Below are positions 31,357 through 42,401 of a DNA stretch of 64,000 nt, piece after piece. Each line of letters begins with the position of its first letter. Position 1 is the stretch's first letter. A model generated the notes under the pieces. It saw only the letters and a program-made list of their open reading frames with translations, had not been told where the DNA came from and ran no database searches. The position numbers and the translations under genes were made by a program. Source of the DNA: Notamacropus eugenii. Taxonomy: Eukaryota; Chordata; Mammalia; Diprotodontia; Macropodidae. The stretch covers positions 517,266,224 through 517,330,223 of the forward strand of contig NC_092872.1 in assembly GCF_028372415.1 (NCBI RefSeq), in the 5' to 3' direction.

Positions 31357-31989
31357 ATAAATACCCCTGTGTTTAGTGTTGGGATTAGGTGTTGCAACAG
31401 AGAAGATAAAAGGGACTGTTCCAACCTCAGAAAATTTATAAGCTATCCAGAAATAAAATTCACACATACATAATGGAATGACTACAAAAATTGGTACTTC
31501 CATTAAATGACCTAAACACAGGGTCTCATTCTCACAGAAAGATCTGTAGTTTCATCAGTGTGAATACATCTTTTACTTGCAAAGTGTCTGTTTCTGTCTT
31601 AGTAAATAGTCTTTGTGAATTACCAAGGCAAAAAAAAAACTATCATAATTTTGGTGGCCAATGTGGTGATGAGTCTCATGTCACAAGTCTTGTGGAGTTT
31701 CACAGCTGTCATCTGTAAAATTAAGGAATTGGATGATATGATCCTGAAGATCCTTTCCTACACTAACATCCTGTGGTCTAAGGTTGCTTCCAGCTTTAAT
31801 AATTTCTATTTTATCAAAGAACCATAGAATGTTATAGTTGAAAAGGACCCTCGAGATCATTCATAAAACTCCTTTTTAATGAAGAAATTGAAATCTAGAA
31901 AGATGGAGTTGTCAGAGGTCATTTTACAATAGCCTCCTAATAGATCTTCCTACCTCTGCTCTCTCTCCCTTCCAGTTTTCCCTTGACTT
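31357..31989. other. Intergenic sequence, mostly unrecognised
   Basis: A short antisense CORE-SINE relic is at 31815-31930 ('accatagaatgttatagttgaaaaggaccc'). The rest has no supported feature. Confidence 0.4.
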
Positions 31990-32300
31990 AACAGCCAGAC
32001 TAAACTTCTTCGTGCAAAGAGTTAGTCTCAGTCCCTTCACAGAAAAATCTTCAGTTGTTCCCTGCTAAATACCCTTCAGATGTTTCACACCAAGGAAAGT
32101 TCAAACTGTTCTGCCCATCATTCAAAGTCCTCCATCATCTTGCATCCCCTTGTCTTCCCAGCTTTATCTCATGGCTGTCTTCCACATCTTCTCTTGTCAA
32201 ATGGCATTTATGACTTTCTACATTCAGAGAATACCCTGTGTACTCTGGCACCCCATGCCTTGGTTTAGGTTATTCTCCTTGCCTGGAATGTCCTCTATCC
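31990..32300 (+). mobile_element. LINE L2 3' region
   Basis: L2 tail: 'tcttcagttgttccctgctaaatac', 'tcaaagtcctccatcatcttgcatcccc', 'gttattctccttgcctggaatgtcctc'. No open frame. Confidence 0.65.
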
Positions 32301-32329
32301 CACCCACCACCCCCATCTTTTGAGTATGC

Positions 32330-32545
32330 AGAAGTGGCTACATGGTGCAGTGGATACAGAACTTGGACCTAGAGTCAGGAAGTCCTCAGATACTGACTGG
32401 CTGTGTGATTCGTCCTTTCTAAAATGAAGTCAATGACAATATTTACCTCCTAGGGTTCCTGTGGTGATCGAATGAGTTAATATTTGTAAAGCACTTAGCA
32501 GTGTTTGGCACATAATAGGTATTTAATAAATGCTTGTTTCCTTCC
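32330..32545 (+). mobile_element. tRNA-derived SINE (CORE type)
   Basis: 'agtggctacatggtgcagtggatacagaactt', 'agagtcaggaagtcctcag', 'cctagggttcctgtggtgatcgaatgag', 'aaagcacttagcagtgtttggcacataataggtatttaataaatgc'. Its tail resembles MIR/L2, unlike the SINEs ending in the RTE-like tail. Confidence 0.7.
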
Positions 32546-32779
32546 TTCTTGTTTGATTTCTAGATGTGATTCAAATGCCATCTTCCCTGGGCAGTTTTCA
32601 CTGGTCCCACTAATTAGTTATGGTTTTCCCTCTCATATCTTCTATACTATTTTACTTTGTAATTAGCTAATAAAATTTATTATTTTTTATATTTTATATA
32701 CAGTATAAAGTTTGAAACTGAGGGAGGTATCACAGGGATTATCCCCCCCACACTTTTTTTTTTAAACAAATGAGACACT

Positions 32780-32960
32780 GGAGGCAGTTAGGTGGTACAG
32801 TAGAGAGAGGTTCAATCCTGGAGGATGTGAGTTCAAAGACATAGCCTTAGATTCTTACTAGCTGTGTGACTCTGGGCAAGTAACTTAGCCAAGATTGCCT
32901 CAAAAAAAATGAGGAACTGAAGCTTGGGTGAAATGACTTCTCCAGTGTCATAGCTTGTTG
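32780..32960 (+). mobile_element. tRNA-derived SINE fragment (Mar1/WSINE type)
   Basis: 'ggcagttaggtggtacagtagagag', 'gatgtgagttcaaagacatagcc', 'ctagctgtgtgactctgggcaagtaactt'. The 3' half is diverged. Confidence 0.7.
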
Positions 32961-33126
32961 GTGGCAGAGGAATGACTTGATGTCTTTTAGCACCATATTT
33001 TTTTTCCATACTATTGAGCCACCCTTGCAGTTCAAACATTCTGTGTTCTAAATCCTGAGCACTGTTATTCTAGGTTTTAAAGTTCTTTACCAATTCCAAC
33101 ATTCTATGTTCTAAGCTCCCTCCCAG

Positions 33127-33780
33127 CTCTGACATTTTGTGTTCTAAGCTCCCTCCTAGCTCTGACATTCTGGGTTCTAAGCTCCCTCCCAGCTCTGACA
33201 TTCTACGTTCCAAGGACCCTCCCAAGCTCTGACATCCTGGGTTCTAAGCATAGTCCCAGCTCTGACATTCTGTGTTCCAAGGACCCTCCCAAGCTCTGAC
33301 ATCCTGGGTTCTAAGCATAGTCCCAGCTCTGACATTCTGTGTTCCAAGGACCCTCCCAAGCTCTGACATCCTGGGTTCTAAGCATACTCCCAGCTCTGAC
33401 ATTCTGTGTTCCAAGGACCCTCCCAAGCTCTGACATCCTGGGTTCTAAGCATACTCCCAGCTCTGACATTCTGTGTTCCAAGGACCCTCCCAAGCTCTGA
33501 CATTCTGGGTTCTAAGCATACTCCCAGCTCTGACATTCTGTGTTCCAAGGACCCTCCCAAGCTCTGACATTCTGGGTTCTAAGCTCCCTCCCAGCTCTGA
33601 CATTCTGGGTTCTAAGCTCCCTCCCAGCTCTGACATTCTGGGTTCTAAGCTCCCTCCCAGCTCTGACATTTTGTGTTCTAAACTCCCTCCTAGCTCTGAC
33701 ATTCTGGGTTCTAAGCTCCCTCCCAGCTCTGACATTCTACGTTCCAAGGACCCTCCCAAGCTCTGACATCCTATGTTCTC
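33127..33780. repeat. Minisatellite, 33/34-bp units with a 67-bp higher-order repeat
   Basis: Nineteen complete units (33127-33760) plus a partial, each starting CTCTGACAT. There are two main types: a 33-bp type ending 'gttctaagc...tcccag' and a 34-bp type ending 'gttccaaggaccctcccaag'. The central units alternate 33+34 bp to give a 67-bp dimer. At the right, three near-identical 33-bp monomers follow. Units 1-3 (33127-33226) and units 17-19 (33661-33760) carry the same three variants in the same order ('ttttgtgttct', 'ttctgggttct', 'ttctacgttcc'). That suggests a block duplication bracketing the array. The monomer resembles dispersed SINE-tail sequence at 5985, 16080 and 25890. Confidence 0.95.
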
Positions 33781-35150
33781 CGATGCTCTCTGATGGGGCT
33801 GGTTCCAGAGAGGAGGGATTGAAAGTCCTCTCCTCAGATGGTCTTGTTGGAAAAAGATCTAGTTTCTTTTTCTCTTATGAAAGCTATGGCAGTCATTTAC
33901 AGAAGCTGCTCTGTGAGGCACGCAGAAGGCATTGCTCTGTGAGGCTCCAAGTGTTTGGTTACCCCAGTGACATTCAATTGTTTCCTTAAAGAGAAGAGCC
34001 TTCTTGGCTGCTCCCAGGCCCTCTATTTCCAGGAAGCCTAGGCTTGACTTTTTTTTTTAAGTTGATTTGTATCCAGCTGGCCAGTTCCCTCCCTCGCCTT
34101 CCATTTTGTCACATAAATCTGTCTGTTACTCTGTCTGGCTATCCTCTCTACATGCTCTGAAGCCAGTGGGAAAGGGAGCTGTTGAGGAGAACTTTAACAA
34201 ACCTACCACAGGATCATCCAGGAGGCCAAGTTAAAGTGACTGAGGAGGGAGGAGCCCAGTTGGTGTCTGGAAGACTGACCTTGGCATTTCCCTAAACAGA
34301 GACTGTGCAGATTAGTTGGGGGAAGAGGATGGGAGAAGCAACTGTGTGCCATTTTTCAGGGGTTGTGAAATCTTATACCAAAAGAGCCCTCTGGGATTCT
34401 GAGGTTGGATCTACTTATCTGTAATCCATGAGTCATTGAAAACCTTGTAGATTTAGCAGTGTGACCTTGTATAAGGCAATTAACCCTTCTGAGCATCCAT
34501 TTCCTCATTTGTACAATAAGGGGGTTGGTCTCTTAAATTCCTTTCTAGTTCTGAATCTATGACCCTGACTACAGTAAATGTGATGGTCAATTGTGTCAAT
34601 GATGTAGATTAGTCTATGAGAATTTAAACAGAAAAGATCATCAACTCTGTCAATTAAGAAATTACTGGTAACTTTGAAGAAAGCAGTTTCAATTGAACAA
34701 ATTGAAGAGGAGAAGGAGAAGGCTGCAACACTGGGAAACCAAAAAATTGAAGGTATTTTCCACAGGAATAGGGAAGTTCAAAAGGTAAAAATAATGTAAC
34801 TGTAACCCATTCATACTTACTTATCTTGTACTAGTCACTATTTCCCACCAAAAAATGAAAAATGTGTTTATTGTAGGCAGTAAGGAGGGATAGATGGTGG
34901 AGGAGGGATGGATGATGGAGGTGCTTAACTTCCTTGTCACTCTTCCAAGATGCAGAGCTCAGTTGAGGTGATTGTGGAGAGCATGTGAGAATAGTGGAGG
35001 TGTGTGTGTGAATTTCTCTATGCAGCTACTCTGGGTATCTGCATTTCAGCTTTAGGCTGTACTTCCCACCTTGACACTCTGTAGTTGTGGAAGAACTACT
35101 CCATAAAAAAGCTAAGAGTACAATGTTGAAAGGGCTAGTGTAATTATGTA
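33781..35150. other. Intergenic sequence, largely unique
   Basis: A diverged sense SINE is visible at about 34400-34565 ('gcagtgtgaccttgtataaggcaattaaccc', 'catttcctcatttgtacaataagg'). The remainder (33,781-34,400 and 34,565-35,150) is not recognised. Confidence 0.45.
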
Positions 35151-35154
35151 AGGC

Positions 35155-35388
35155 AGCTACTTGGTTCAGTGGATAGAGTGCTGGGCCTGGAGACAGGAAG
35201 ATAGGCCTTTCTGTGTTCAAATCTAACCTCAGACACTTGCTAGCTGTGTGACTCTGGCAAGTCACTTTGCCCTGTTTACCTCAGTTTCCTCATCTGTAGA
35301 AGGAAATGGCAAACTATTCCAGTATCCTTGCCAAGAAAACCCTAAATGGGGTCACCAAGAGTCAGACAACTGAAATAACAACAATTAT
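35155..35388 (+). mobile_element. tRNA-derived SINE, full length (Mar1/WSINE type)
   Basis: 'ggcagctacttggttcagtggatagagtgctgggcctgg', 'gttcaaatctaacctcagacacttgctagctgtgtgactctgg', 'ctcagtttcctcatctgtagaagg', 'ttgccaagaaaaccctaaatggggtcaccaagagtcagac', tail 'aacaacaatt'. Confidence 0.9.
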
Positions 35389-35639
35389 GTTGGAGGAAAG
35401 CCCCTCTCAGTTGATTTTCCGGTACTCAACTCATCTTCCTACCCTCTGATTGGCAAATTACCCATCTCTTGGGGTCGAGCTAGTCCCTTTGACTTTCATC
35501 TTGGAAACCACTGGTAAAGAAGGAAGTAGACAGAGATCAGAGTGGTGATGGGATCTGAGAATGTGTTATAGGAGTATTAGCTGAAGGAACGAGCATGTTT
35601 AGGGTAGAGGACAGATGATTTGGTAGAACTATAAGGCAT

Positions 35640-35790
35640 AGAATCACAGGATTTAGAGCTTAAAGGGAACTTAGGATTCATTTAGTCTAATTTCTTCATT
35701 TTGTTTGATTTCATTTTACTACCTGTCCATTTTAAAGATGAAGAAATCAAGACATAGAAAGGTAAGTGTATTGCCTGTGTTCACCTGGTT
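35640..35790 (-). mobile_element. CORE-SINE/MIR-type fragment
   Basis: Antisense: 'agaatcacaggatttagagcttaaagggaac', 'ccattttaaagatgaagaaatcaag'. Diverged. Confidence 0.45.
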
Positions 35791-35859
35791 ATAATTCCTA
35801 TCTTCTTATTTGTGAAGAACTGTTCTGGGAGAAAAGGAGCTCACTTGTTTAGTATTGCT

Positions 35860-36650
35860 CCAATCAATCAGTCAGTCAGAAATTATTAAGCATCTACTAA
35901 TGTGCCCAGGCATTGTTTTAGTTGATGAGGATCTAATTACAGAAAATGAAACCATCCCTTCTCTTTAGGAACCTACAGAAAGTAATCAGGTCAATAATAA
36001 GTGCATATAAACATATGTACAAGAGAATAAAGTCAAATAAATGCAAAGTAGTTGAGAGAAGGAGAGTTAGAGGGGATCAGAAAGGCTTTGTGGAGGTGGT
36101 GCTTGAGCTGTTTCTAGAAGGAAGACAGGGGTTCTGTGAGGCAGAGTCTTGCATTTCAGACCTGGATAATAGTCACTGGCAACGTAAAAGAGACAGTAAA
36201 AAGGTCCATCTGGCTGGAATGAAGAATGTAGGAGAGGAACTAACGTACAACGAGATGGTAAATGTGTTGGGTCTAGATTTTAAAGGATTTTTAAAGCTAA
36301 ACAGAGAAATTTATATTTTGTTTAAAAGGTAATGGGAAAGCACTGGCATTTATGGAGAAAGGGAATGAAATGGTCATATCTGCAATTAAGATGTGCTACT
36401 TTGATAGTGATACGTATTAGGGACTGGTAGGAGGCTGTTGAAATAATTCCAGTAAACTGATGGTAAAGACCTGAACTAAGGTGGTGGCTACACTAGTAGA
36501 GAGAAGGTGTCAGATGCCAAAAATGTGAAGGTAGAAACAGGAACATTTGTCACCTGTTTAAATGTGCAGTGAGGGAAAGTAAGCAGTGAGATGAATGCCA
36601 AAGTTTTGAATCTGGGAACCCAGAAGAACACTGATGTCTTTAACGGTAAA
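35860..36650 (+). repeat. Old dispersed non-LTR repeat (L2/MIR-era)
   Basis: Starts 'caatcaatcagtcagtcagaaattattaagcatctactaatg', passes through 'gggttctgtgaggcagag', 'ttttaaaggatttttaaagc', 'gggaatgaaatggtcatatctgcaattaagatg' and 'gtaggaggctgttgaaataattccagtaaactgatgg'. This order recurs in many mammalian genomes as an old LINE-associated repeat; exact family not certain. A 128-codon ORF across it (35946-36332) is accidental. Confidence 0.5.
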
Positions 36651-36959
36651 AGAGAAAAAAAGAAAAAAAAAAAGGAAGTTTGGAGGTTTTTTTTCACTTT
36701 CCAGAAGGCAAAACTAAAACCAATGGGGAAAAAAGGTAAATTTCATCTTAATAAAAGTTAGAATCCCATAACAGTTAGGCCCATTTAATAATGGAACCAG
36801 TTGTTTCAAGCAGGAAATGAGCCCTACGTCACTGGAATGTTTAAATGATAACTAGATGACTACCATTTAGGGAAATTAGATGACTATGCTTGGGGATGTT
36901 AGAGTGGTTATTTTTACATGGCAGAGGCCTGTTGAAAATCCTTACAATCCTGAGTTATG

Positions 36960-37160
36960 GAATAAAAGATTGAGAATTAGAAGAGATTTCAGAGGTCATC
37001 TTGTTTGATTCCCTCATTTTATAGGTGAGGAAAATGAGATCCAGAAACAGCAACTGACTTGCTTACCATCATATAAGTAAGTAGGAGTAAGAGACAACTG
37101 GAATGTGAATCAAGGGCCTGAGCCTTCAGTTCTGTTGCTCATTCCACAGTCAGTGATAAA
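36960..37160 (-). mobile_element. CORE-SINE/MIR-type fragment
   Basis: Antisense: 'gagatttcagaggtcatcttgtttgattccctcattttataggtgagg', 'gatccagaaacagcaactgacttgc'. Confidence 0.55.
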
Positions 37161-37164
37161 CTAT

Positions 37165-37435
37165 TAGGGAGGCTAAGATGGCACAATGAATAACACTGTG
37201 CCTGGGGTCAGTAAGATCTGAGTTCAAATGCCACCTTGGACACTTATGAACTATGTGAACTTAGGCAAGTCACTCAACTTCTGTCTGTCTCAAGTTTCCT
37301 CAACTATAAAATGGGGATAACAGTAGCACCTACATGGCAGTGCTGATGTTTGGATCAAGAGAGATAATAATTGTAAATCTCTTAGCACAATGCCTGTCAT
37401 ATAGTAAGCATCGTATAAATATTAGTTATTAGGTT
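37165..37435 (+). mobile_element. tRNA-derived SINE (CORE type)
   Basis: 'ggctaagatggcacaatgaataacactgtgcctgg', 'tgagttcaaatgccaccttgg', 'cttaggcaagtcactcaactt', 'ataaaatggggataacagtagcacc', 'gcctgtcatatagtaagcatcg'. Confidence 0.75.
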
Positions 37436-37611
37436 CATTGTTACTAATAGGCCTTCATTGGGCTTGCCTGAGGAGGCTCCATATTGTGGAGAGTCCTACA
37501 GTCAGTTTCAAATGAACTCTTCTAGCATCCCAATAAAAGAATCTTGTTGAATGCTGAAGTAGTACTGATAAAAAGGTACTACTCCAGAAATTCCTCCTCC
37601 TTCCAGTACTC

Positions 37612-37845
37612 TATGGGCAGCTAGGTGGTACCAGCCTGGAGTCAGGAAGATCTGAATTCAAATCCAGTTTCAGACACTTCCTAGCTGTGTGACTGTGTGC
37701 AAGTCACTTCACCTTGTTTGCCTCAGTTTCTTTATCTGTAAAACCAGCTGGAGAAGGAGATGGCAAACCACTCCAGTGTCTTTGCCAAGAAAACTTCAAA
37801 AGGGATCATGAGGAGTTGGACACAACTGAAAATTAAACAACAACC
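37612..37845 (+). mobile_element. tRNA-derived SINE, full length (Mar1/WSINE type)
   Basis: 'tgggcagctaggtggtacc', 'aattcaaatccagtttcagacacttcctagctgtgtgac', 'ggagaaggagatggcaaaccactccagtgtctttgccaagaaaac', tail 'gatcatgaggagttggacacaactgaaaattaaacaacaacc'. About 20 bases of the head are missing after 'ggtac'. Confidence 0.9.
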
Positions 37846-38392
37846 AGTACCCTTTGGGTTCCTGTAAGTTCTCAGGACACTGAGTAGCTAGCTCCCTTTT
37901 CTGCCCTCTGAAAAGCCCCAGGGGAAAGCCCCCTCAAGGTACAGGGCTTGCTTCTAGCAGAGCAGGAAAGTTCAGTGAAGCTTCCTGCCCTAGTAGAGAC
38001 AGCACTATATATGGCAAGGAAGTCATAGCTTCTATTAAAATGGTACTCACATACCTCCTTTTGCAGTCTGAATATGACACCAGGCTCTTGAAGACTGCTA
38101 GTGTAGTCTAAATTCTGGAGGGGCCTACCAGGCTGGAACGGCTTTCAATATGAACCCAGCAACAGACTGTGTGTGTGCGTGCATTACCTGAGATACCACC
38201 TACTTAATTGTAGAGAGAGATTGATTGACTGAGGTATTGTCAGCAGGGAAAATTTTTTTTCAGTCATAGCAGCTTTCAAGAACTATCTGCTAAGGTAGAA
38301 CTTATTAAGAGAATCATGGATCCTTGAAGCACTGACCTCAGGAGGGGTAATTATTAGCAAAGACCTCAACTTTTAATAATAATCATTCCATT
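37846..38392. other. Intergenic sequence without recognised features
   Basis: Apparently unique non-coding sequence with moderate GC. Nothing supported. Confidence 0.4.
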
Positions 38393-38930
38393 TTTTTAAA
38401 AAATTAATTTTTTACACTATCTTTATTTCCCAGTGTATACTTCCCTCCTTCCTCACCCAGAGATCTATACTCTGTATACAGAGGAATACAAAAATAAAAA
38501 ACAAATTCAACAACACTGATCAATGTGTTAACCAAGTCTGACAGTGTGAATATGTATTTCATACCCAATGTCTCTCACTTCCACAAAGAGGAGAAAGTAT
38601 AGCATTCTCATATCCTGTCTTCAGGGCCATCCTTGTTATTTATAATTACACATTTTGTTTTTTATTTTGTTGTTATTCTTTCCATTTGCATTGTTTTTAT
38701 GTGCTAATATACATTGGGTAATGCCCCAAAAGGCACTGTATGCTGCATTAGAAGGGAGACAGATGGAGAGAATGCCAAGCATGATACTGTGAATTGTGTT
38801 TTTCTGGTTCTGCTTACTTCACTTTGTATCAGTTTACGTGCATCTTCCAATGCTTCCCCACACTCTTCATCTTTACTGTTTCCAAAGTCACAGTATTATT
38901 CTATCACATTTATATAGCACAATCTGTTTA
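38393..38930 (-). mobile_element. Old L1-type 3' end, antisense
   Basis: Antisense 3'UTR and ORF2 end: 'tccctccttcctcacccagag', 'gaaagtatagcattctcatatcctg', 'tttctggttctgcttacttcactttgtatcagttt', 'attattctatcacatttatatagcac'. Same family as 10736-11115 and 48600-49060. Confidence 0.65.
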
Positions 38931-39190
38931 CCTTTCTTTCTCAGAGGACCATGATATCAGGGAAGGTGAGGTCATGATGTAAATTAATTGGGATTAAGTG
39001 AGAGAGGACTGTTTGAAGTCACCAGCCTCAATTTCTCTTCCTGAACCATCTGGGTCCAGAGCCAGATATAGATCAGGACAACTGGAGATGGCCTAGGATG
39101 CAGTGGGGGACCTTGGCCTTTTCAAGCTAGGTCTTTAACAGATTTCAGTTTGAGGCAACACCTATTTCAGTGATTAAGACTTAAAAAGAA
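38930..39190 (+). mobile_element. SINE, RTE-SINE/WALLSI-like family
   Basis: 'cctttctttctcagaggaccatgatatcagggaaggtgaggtcatgatg', 'accagcctcaatttctcttcctgaaccatctgggtccag', 'gatcaggacaactggagatggcctaggatgcag', 'ttcagtgattaagac'. It directly abuts the L1-type fragment. Confidence 0.8.
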
Positions 39191-39659
39191 ATGAGGCTAG
39201 AGTCCTAAATCAGCCAGATTTTAAAAATCTATTTTTGCCTTTAGGGACCTTCCAAAAAAAAAGAAAAAGATCTGCTCCAAGCCTCTCTAGTAGAGTTCGC
39301 AGTTTCCCATAGTCCTTACTTTCAAAAATGTCTTCCTTTTGTCTAACCAAAACTAAAACCTATATTCCCAGCAGGGAATGCTTTTTTTCCCCCCAAGAAC
39401 ATTCCCTGAGGGAAGGCTCGAGCAAAATCTAGCCCTCAGTTTCACTCTCCTCCAGGTTATTTGTATTTTAAATTTAGGATTACTGAGTGTGCCTTATAGA
39501 ATCTTAAACTCCAAGGTTGGGAGCCTGGACTTCTGGCTCTGGGCTGGACTATGGGAGGGAAGATAAATTAAGGGACATAACTGGCTGCACTTGTAGCCAA
39601 GACAGTTATGAAAACTGCAGTAGCACTTCACTCAAAGCCCCATTTCTGCTCCCATTCTC
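39191..39659. other. Intergenic sequence without recognised features
   Basis: Apparently unique. Short ORFs here (for example 39378-39566) have no family resemblance. Confidence 0.4.
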
Positions 39660-40075
39660 TCTGTGGGCTTCAACACTAGACTCCAGAGTCAGACTTGATT
39701 TTGAGTCTAAACTCATACCACTTGCCATCCATGTGACCTTGAACACATCTGTGTCTTTGGCTTCCTCATTTTTAAAATGGGTGTAAGTTGGGTTAGGTCA
39801 TCTCCATTCTCTTCTACTTGTGACATTCTGTGACTTTGAGTAGCTTCCAGGTCAAGAAAGACAAGAACTGTCACCCATATGCCAATTACCCTTCTGTGGC
39901 CATGAACAAGTCACTTAGTTTCTCTGAGACTCGATTTGTCTGTATCTGTAAAATGTAGATAATATCTGCAGAAGCTAGCTCACAGGGTTCCTGTGAGGGT
40001 CAAGTAATATCCCGTAAGTAAATTGCTTCACATACTTGAAAATACTATATAAAAGTCACTTATAATTTATGTACC
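39660..40075 (+). mobile_element. Two diverged tRNA-derived SINE fragments
   Basis: First (39660-39840): 'agagtcagacttgattttgagtctaaactc', 'cttcctcatttttaaaatggg'. Second (39885-40075): 'ccatgaacaagtcacttagtttctctgag', 'tgtatctgtaaaatgtagataatatctgc', 'agggttcctgtgagggtcaagtaat'. Confidence 0.55.
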
Positions 40076-40440
40076 CTATGCCTGTTTCCCCTTCACAGCA
40101 GACAGCAGGTGATTGTTGCTTCCTAGGGAAGGACATCTGTCTTGCGTACTGGGTATGGTTCCGTACTAAAAGGCAGCCTAGTTTTTGAAGAACTCAGCAG
40201 CAATGGGCACTCATATATAGCCCTTCTTTGCACTTAAGTATACTCGGTCAGTATGAGTAGACTAAAATATATCACAAATAAAGCAAGGCAAAGGAAGAAT
40301 GAAAAAAAAAGGGCTGTTATCAAAAAACATGTGTGAGCAGGAGGGAAGATGAGTCAGTTATGGAGAAAGAGAAGGGATAATCACCTATAGAAGGACTTCC
40401 TGCTCTAATGATGTTCATTCAATGTTAAGAGATGATTGGA

Positions 40441-40545
40441 GGGGCTGTTAGTGGATGGAGAACTGGTCCTAAGTTCAGGAGTTCAAATCTGGCCTTAGGT
40501 GTTTATTAGCTATGTGACCTTGAGCAAATCACTTAACCCTGATTA
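40441..40545 (+). mobile_element. SINE head leading into a GA microsatellite
   Basis: 'ggctgttagtggatggagaactggtcctaagttcagg', 'agttcaaatctggcctt', 'agctatgtgaccttgagcaaatcacttaaccctg'. It ends where the purine tract begins. Confidence 0.7.
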
Positions 40546-40554
40546 CCAAAAGAG

Positions 40555-40587
40555 AAAGACAGAGAGACAGAGAGAGAAAGAGAGTGG

Positions 40588-40664
<77 letters not shown>

Positions 40665-40682
40665 GGAGGGAGGGAGAGAGAG
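40555..40682. repeat. (GA)n purine tract
   Basis: 128 bases made almost only of GA with a core run at 40592-40655. Such mirror-symmetric purine-pyrimidine tracts can form triplex (H-DNA). Length is likely unstable. Both strands give long low-complexity ORFs that are not genes. Confidence 0.95.
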
Positions 40683-40859
40683 ATGATTGGAAAGCCTCGA
40701 CTCCCTCTCTCCCCTAGCCCTTTGGGTAGATCCTTTGAGTTGGATTTCTAGGAAGACAGGGACAAGAATAAGATTGGATGGAAAGGCCAAAGAGGTGTGA
40801 TATGTATCATAGTAGGGAAAAATCATATTGATGAGCTCACAGATTCACTGGAGTCTTAG

Positions 40860-41290
40860 AATCTTTTATCTTATCCAACAAATGTATTTTCAGTACCTGA
40901 TGTGGGCAGAGCATTGTGCTGGGCTGCAGTAACACACAATAACACACAAAATTTCTATCTTCAAGGAGTTTATATTTTAACTAAACAATAGAATGAGCAT
41001 AGAACATAGAATATTAGGGCTAGAAAGAGCCCTAGAACATGGAATATAGTAGGTCAGAGGTAGAAAGGACCTTCAGGTGATAAGATCATCAGAATTTGAG
41101 CTTCATGGAACCTTAGAGTTCCAGTCTGATATACGCACTTTGCGGATGAGGATAATAGCTTCATAGATTTAGAATTGGAGGGAACTTTACGGGTCTTTGA
41201 GTCCAGTCCTCTCATTTTGCAGATGAGAAAACTGATCCCCAGAGAGATTATAACTTGCCCAAGGTCACATTGGTAGTAAACAGCTTAGAA
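40860..41290. repeat. Old CORE-SINE/L2-related fragments
   Basis: 'atccaacaaatgtattttcagtacctgatgtgggcagagcattgtgctggg' (40870-40985), then repeated 'agaacatagaatattagggctagaaagagcc' motifs (40990-41090). An antisense SINE follows, 'gaattggagggaactttacgggtctttgagtccagtcctctcattttgcagatgag' (41170-41290). Confidence 0.5.
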
Positions 41291-42154
41291 CATAGCATTT
41301 CAGAAGAATGGAACTTATGGATAATAGAATCTAGTCTGCTAACCTGTATTCTAAACACCTACTTTGTATCTGTCCAGTGCTCTGGCACCATACCTAGGAA
41401 GGAGAAGAGCAACTTATCTAACAGGAAGAGCTAGTTCCAAAGTATAGAAGAACTCATATTTCTAGGTAGCTTCAATTTATCAAGTTTTATTACAGCTAAA
41501 AATGGAGAAGTTTCTCCAGTTCTCTTCCAGAAGGCTGACAGTGGACAGAGATGTAGGCCTGTGTATCAATCACCAACAATGAAGTGTGAATGAGTTTATC
41601 AGCTCCTATACAAGGCACTGATTTTGATGGTGGAAGAGACATGAGGAATTATTCCAAGGACATATCAAAGGGCACAGTAAGAGGGTTGGTTCATCAGAAA
41701 TAAAGTTTGTCAACTCCTCAATTTTCCAAGGGACTAGCCCTGCCTCTCTGACCCTGGTTGAGAAGTCCAGAGCACTGAGTTTCTCCTTGGGTAGAGTCCC
41801 TGCCCAGTCTGATATGCCAGGTTTTCCATAGAAAGCAGTAGCTGTAGGTAATAAAACACTGGTCGAATCAAAATCTCACTTTTCCCCTGGCCCTGCTCTG
41901 CCCTGGCCAGCTCAACCTGTGTGGAAGAAAGGGGAGATTAGCTGGAGTTCCTTGGGCTATCAGGGTGCCCCAGGAACTATATCTTGCTTTTACAAAAAGT
42001 AAGCCATCTATTGCTTGTCAGACTACTGCCTTCTATACAGGCAGCCATAGCAACCTGTAAAAAGAAAGAGCTAAACTACTGGAATGAATCAGAAAATGTT
42101 AGAACCAGAGGAACCTTATAAACAGCCTTCAAACTACCTAATTTTTTGCTGTTA
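41291..42154. other. Intergenic sequence, mainly unique
   Basis: No repeat or gene recognised. Bases 41,745-42,060 are GC-richer ('cccctggccctgctctgccctggccagctc'), with a 'catagcaac' half-site at 42047. A conserved non-coding element is conceivable, but the sequence alone does not show it. Confidence 0.35.
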
Positions 42155-42401
42155 TTGTTCAGTCATTTCAATCATATCTGACTCTTCATGACCCCATTTG
42201 GGGTTTTCTTGTCAAAGGTACTAAAGTATTTTGCCATTACCTTCTTCAGCTCATTTTACAGATGAGGAAAGTAAGGCAGAAAGGGGTTATGTGACTTGCC
42301 CAGGGTCTTGTAGCTAGCCAGCATCCAAGAGCGGATTGAACTCAGGTCTTCCTGACTCCAGGCCCAGTGCTCTATCCTCTGTGCCACCTAGCTGCCCAGT
42401 T
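42155..42401 (-). mobile_element. tRNA-derived SINE, full length (Mar1/WSINE type)
   Basis: Antisense: 'gttattgttcagtcatttcaatcatatctgactcttcatgaccccatttggggttttcttg', 'cttgcccagggtcttgtagctagcc', 'ggcccagtgctctatcctctgtgccacctagctgccc'. Complete and well preserved. Confidence 0.9.

Noticed and set aside
33127..33780. CRISPR-like array
   Set aside because: Units are contiguous with no unique spacers, and this is vertebrate DNA.
33445..33989. Long repetitive ORFs on both strands in the minisatellite
   Set aside because: Unit lengths and lack of stops come from the repeat. The frames shift with the 33/34-bp alternation, and both strands are open, so there is no coding signal.
40499..40826. 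Arg/Glu and Ser/Leu repeat ORFs
   Set aside because: Translation of the GA/CT microsatellite.
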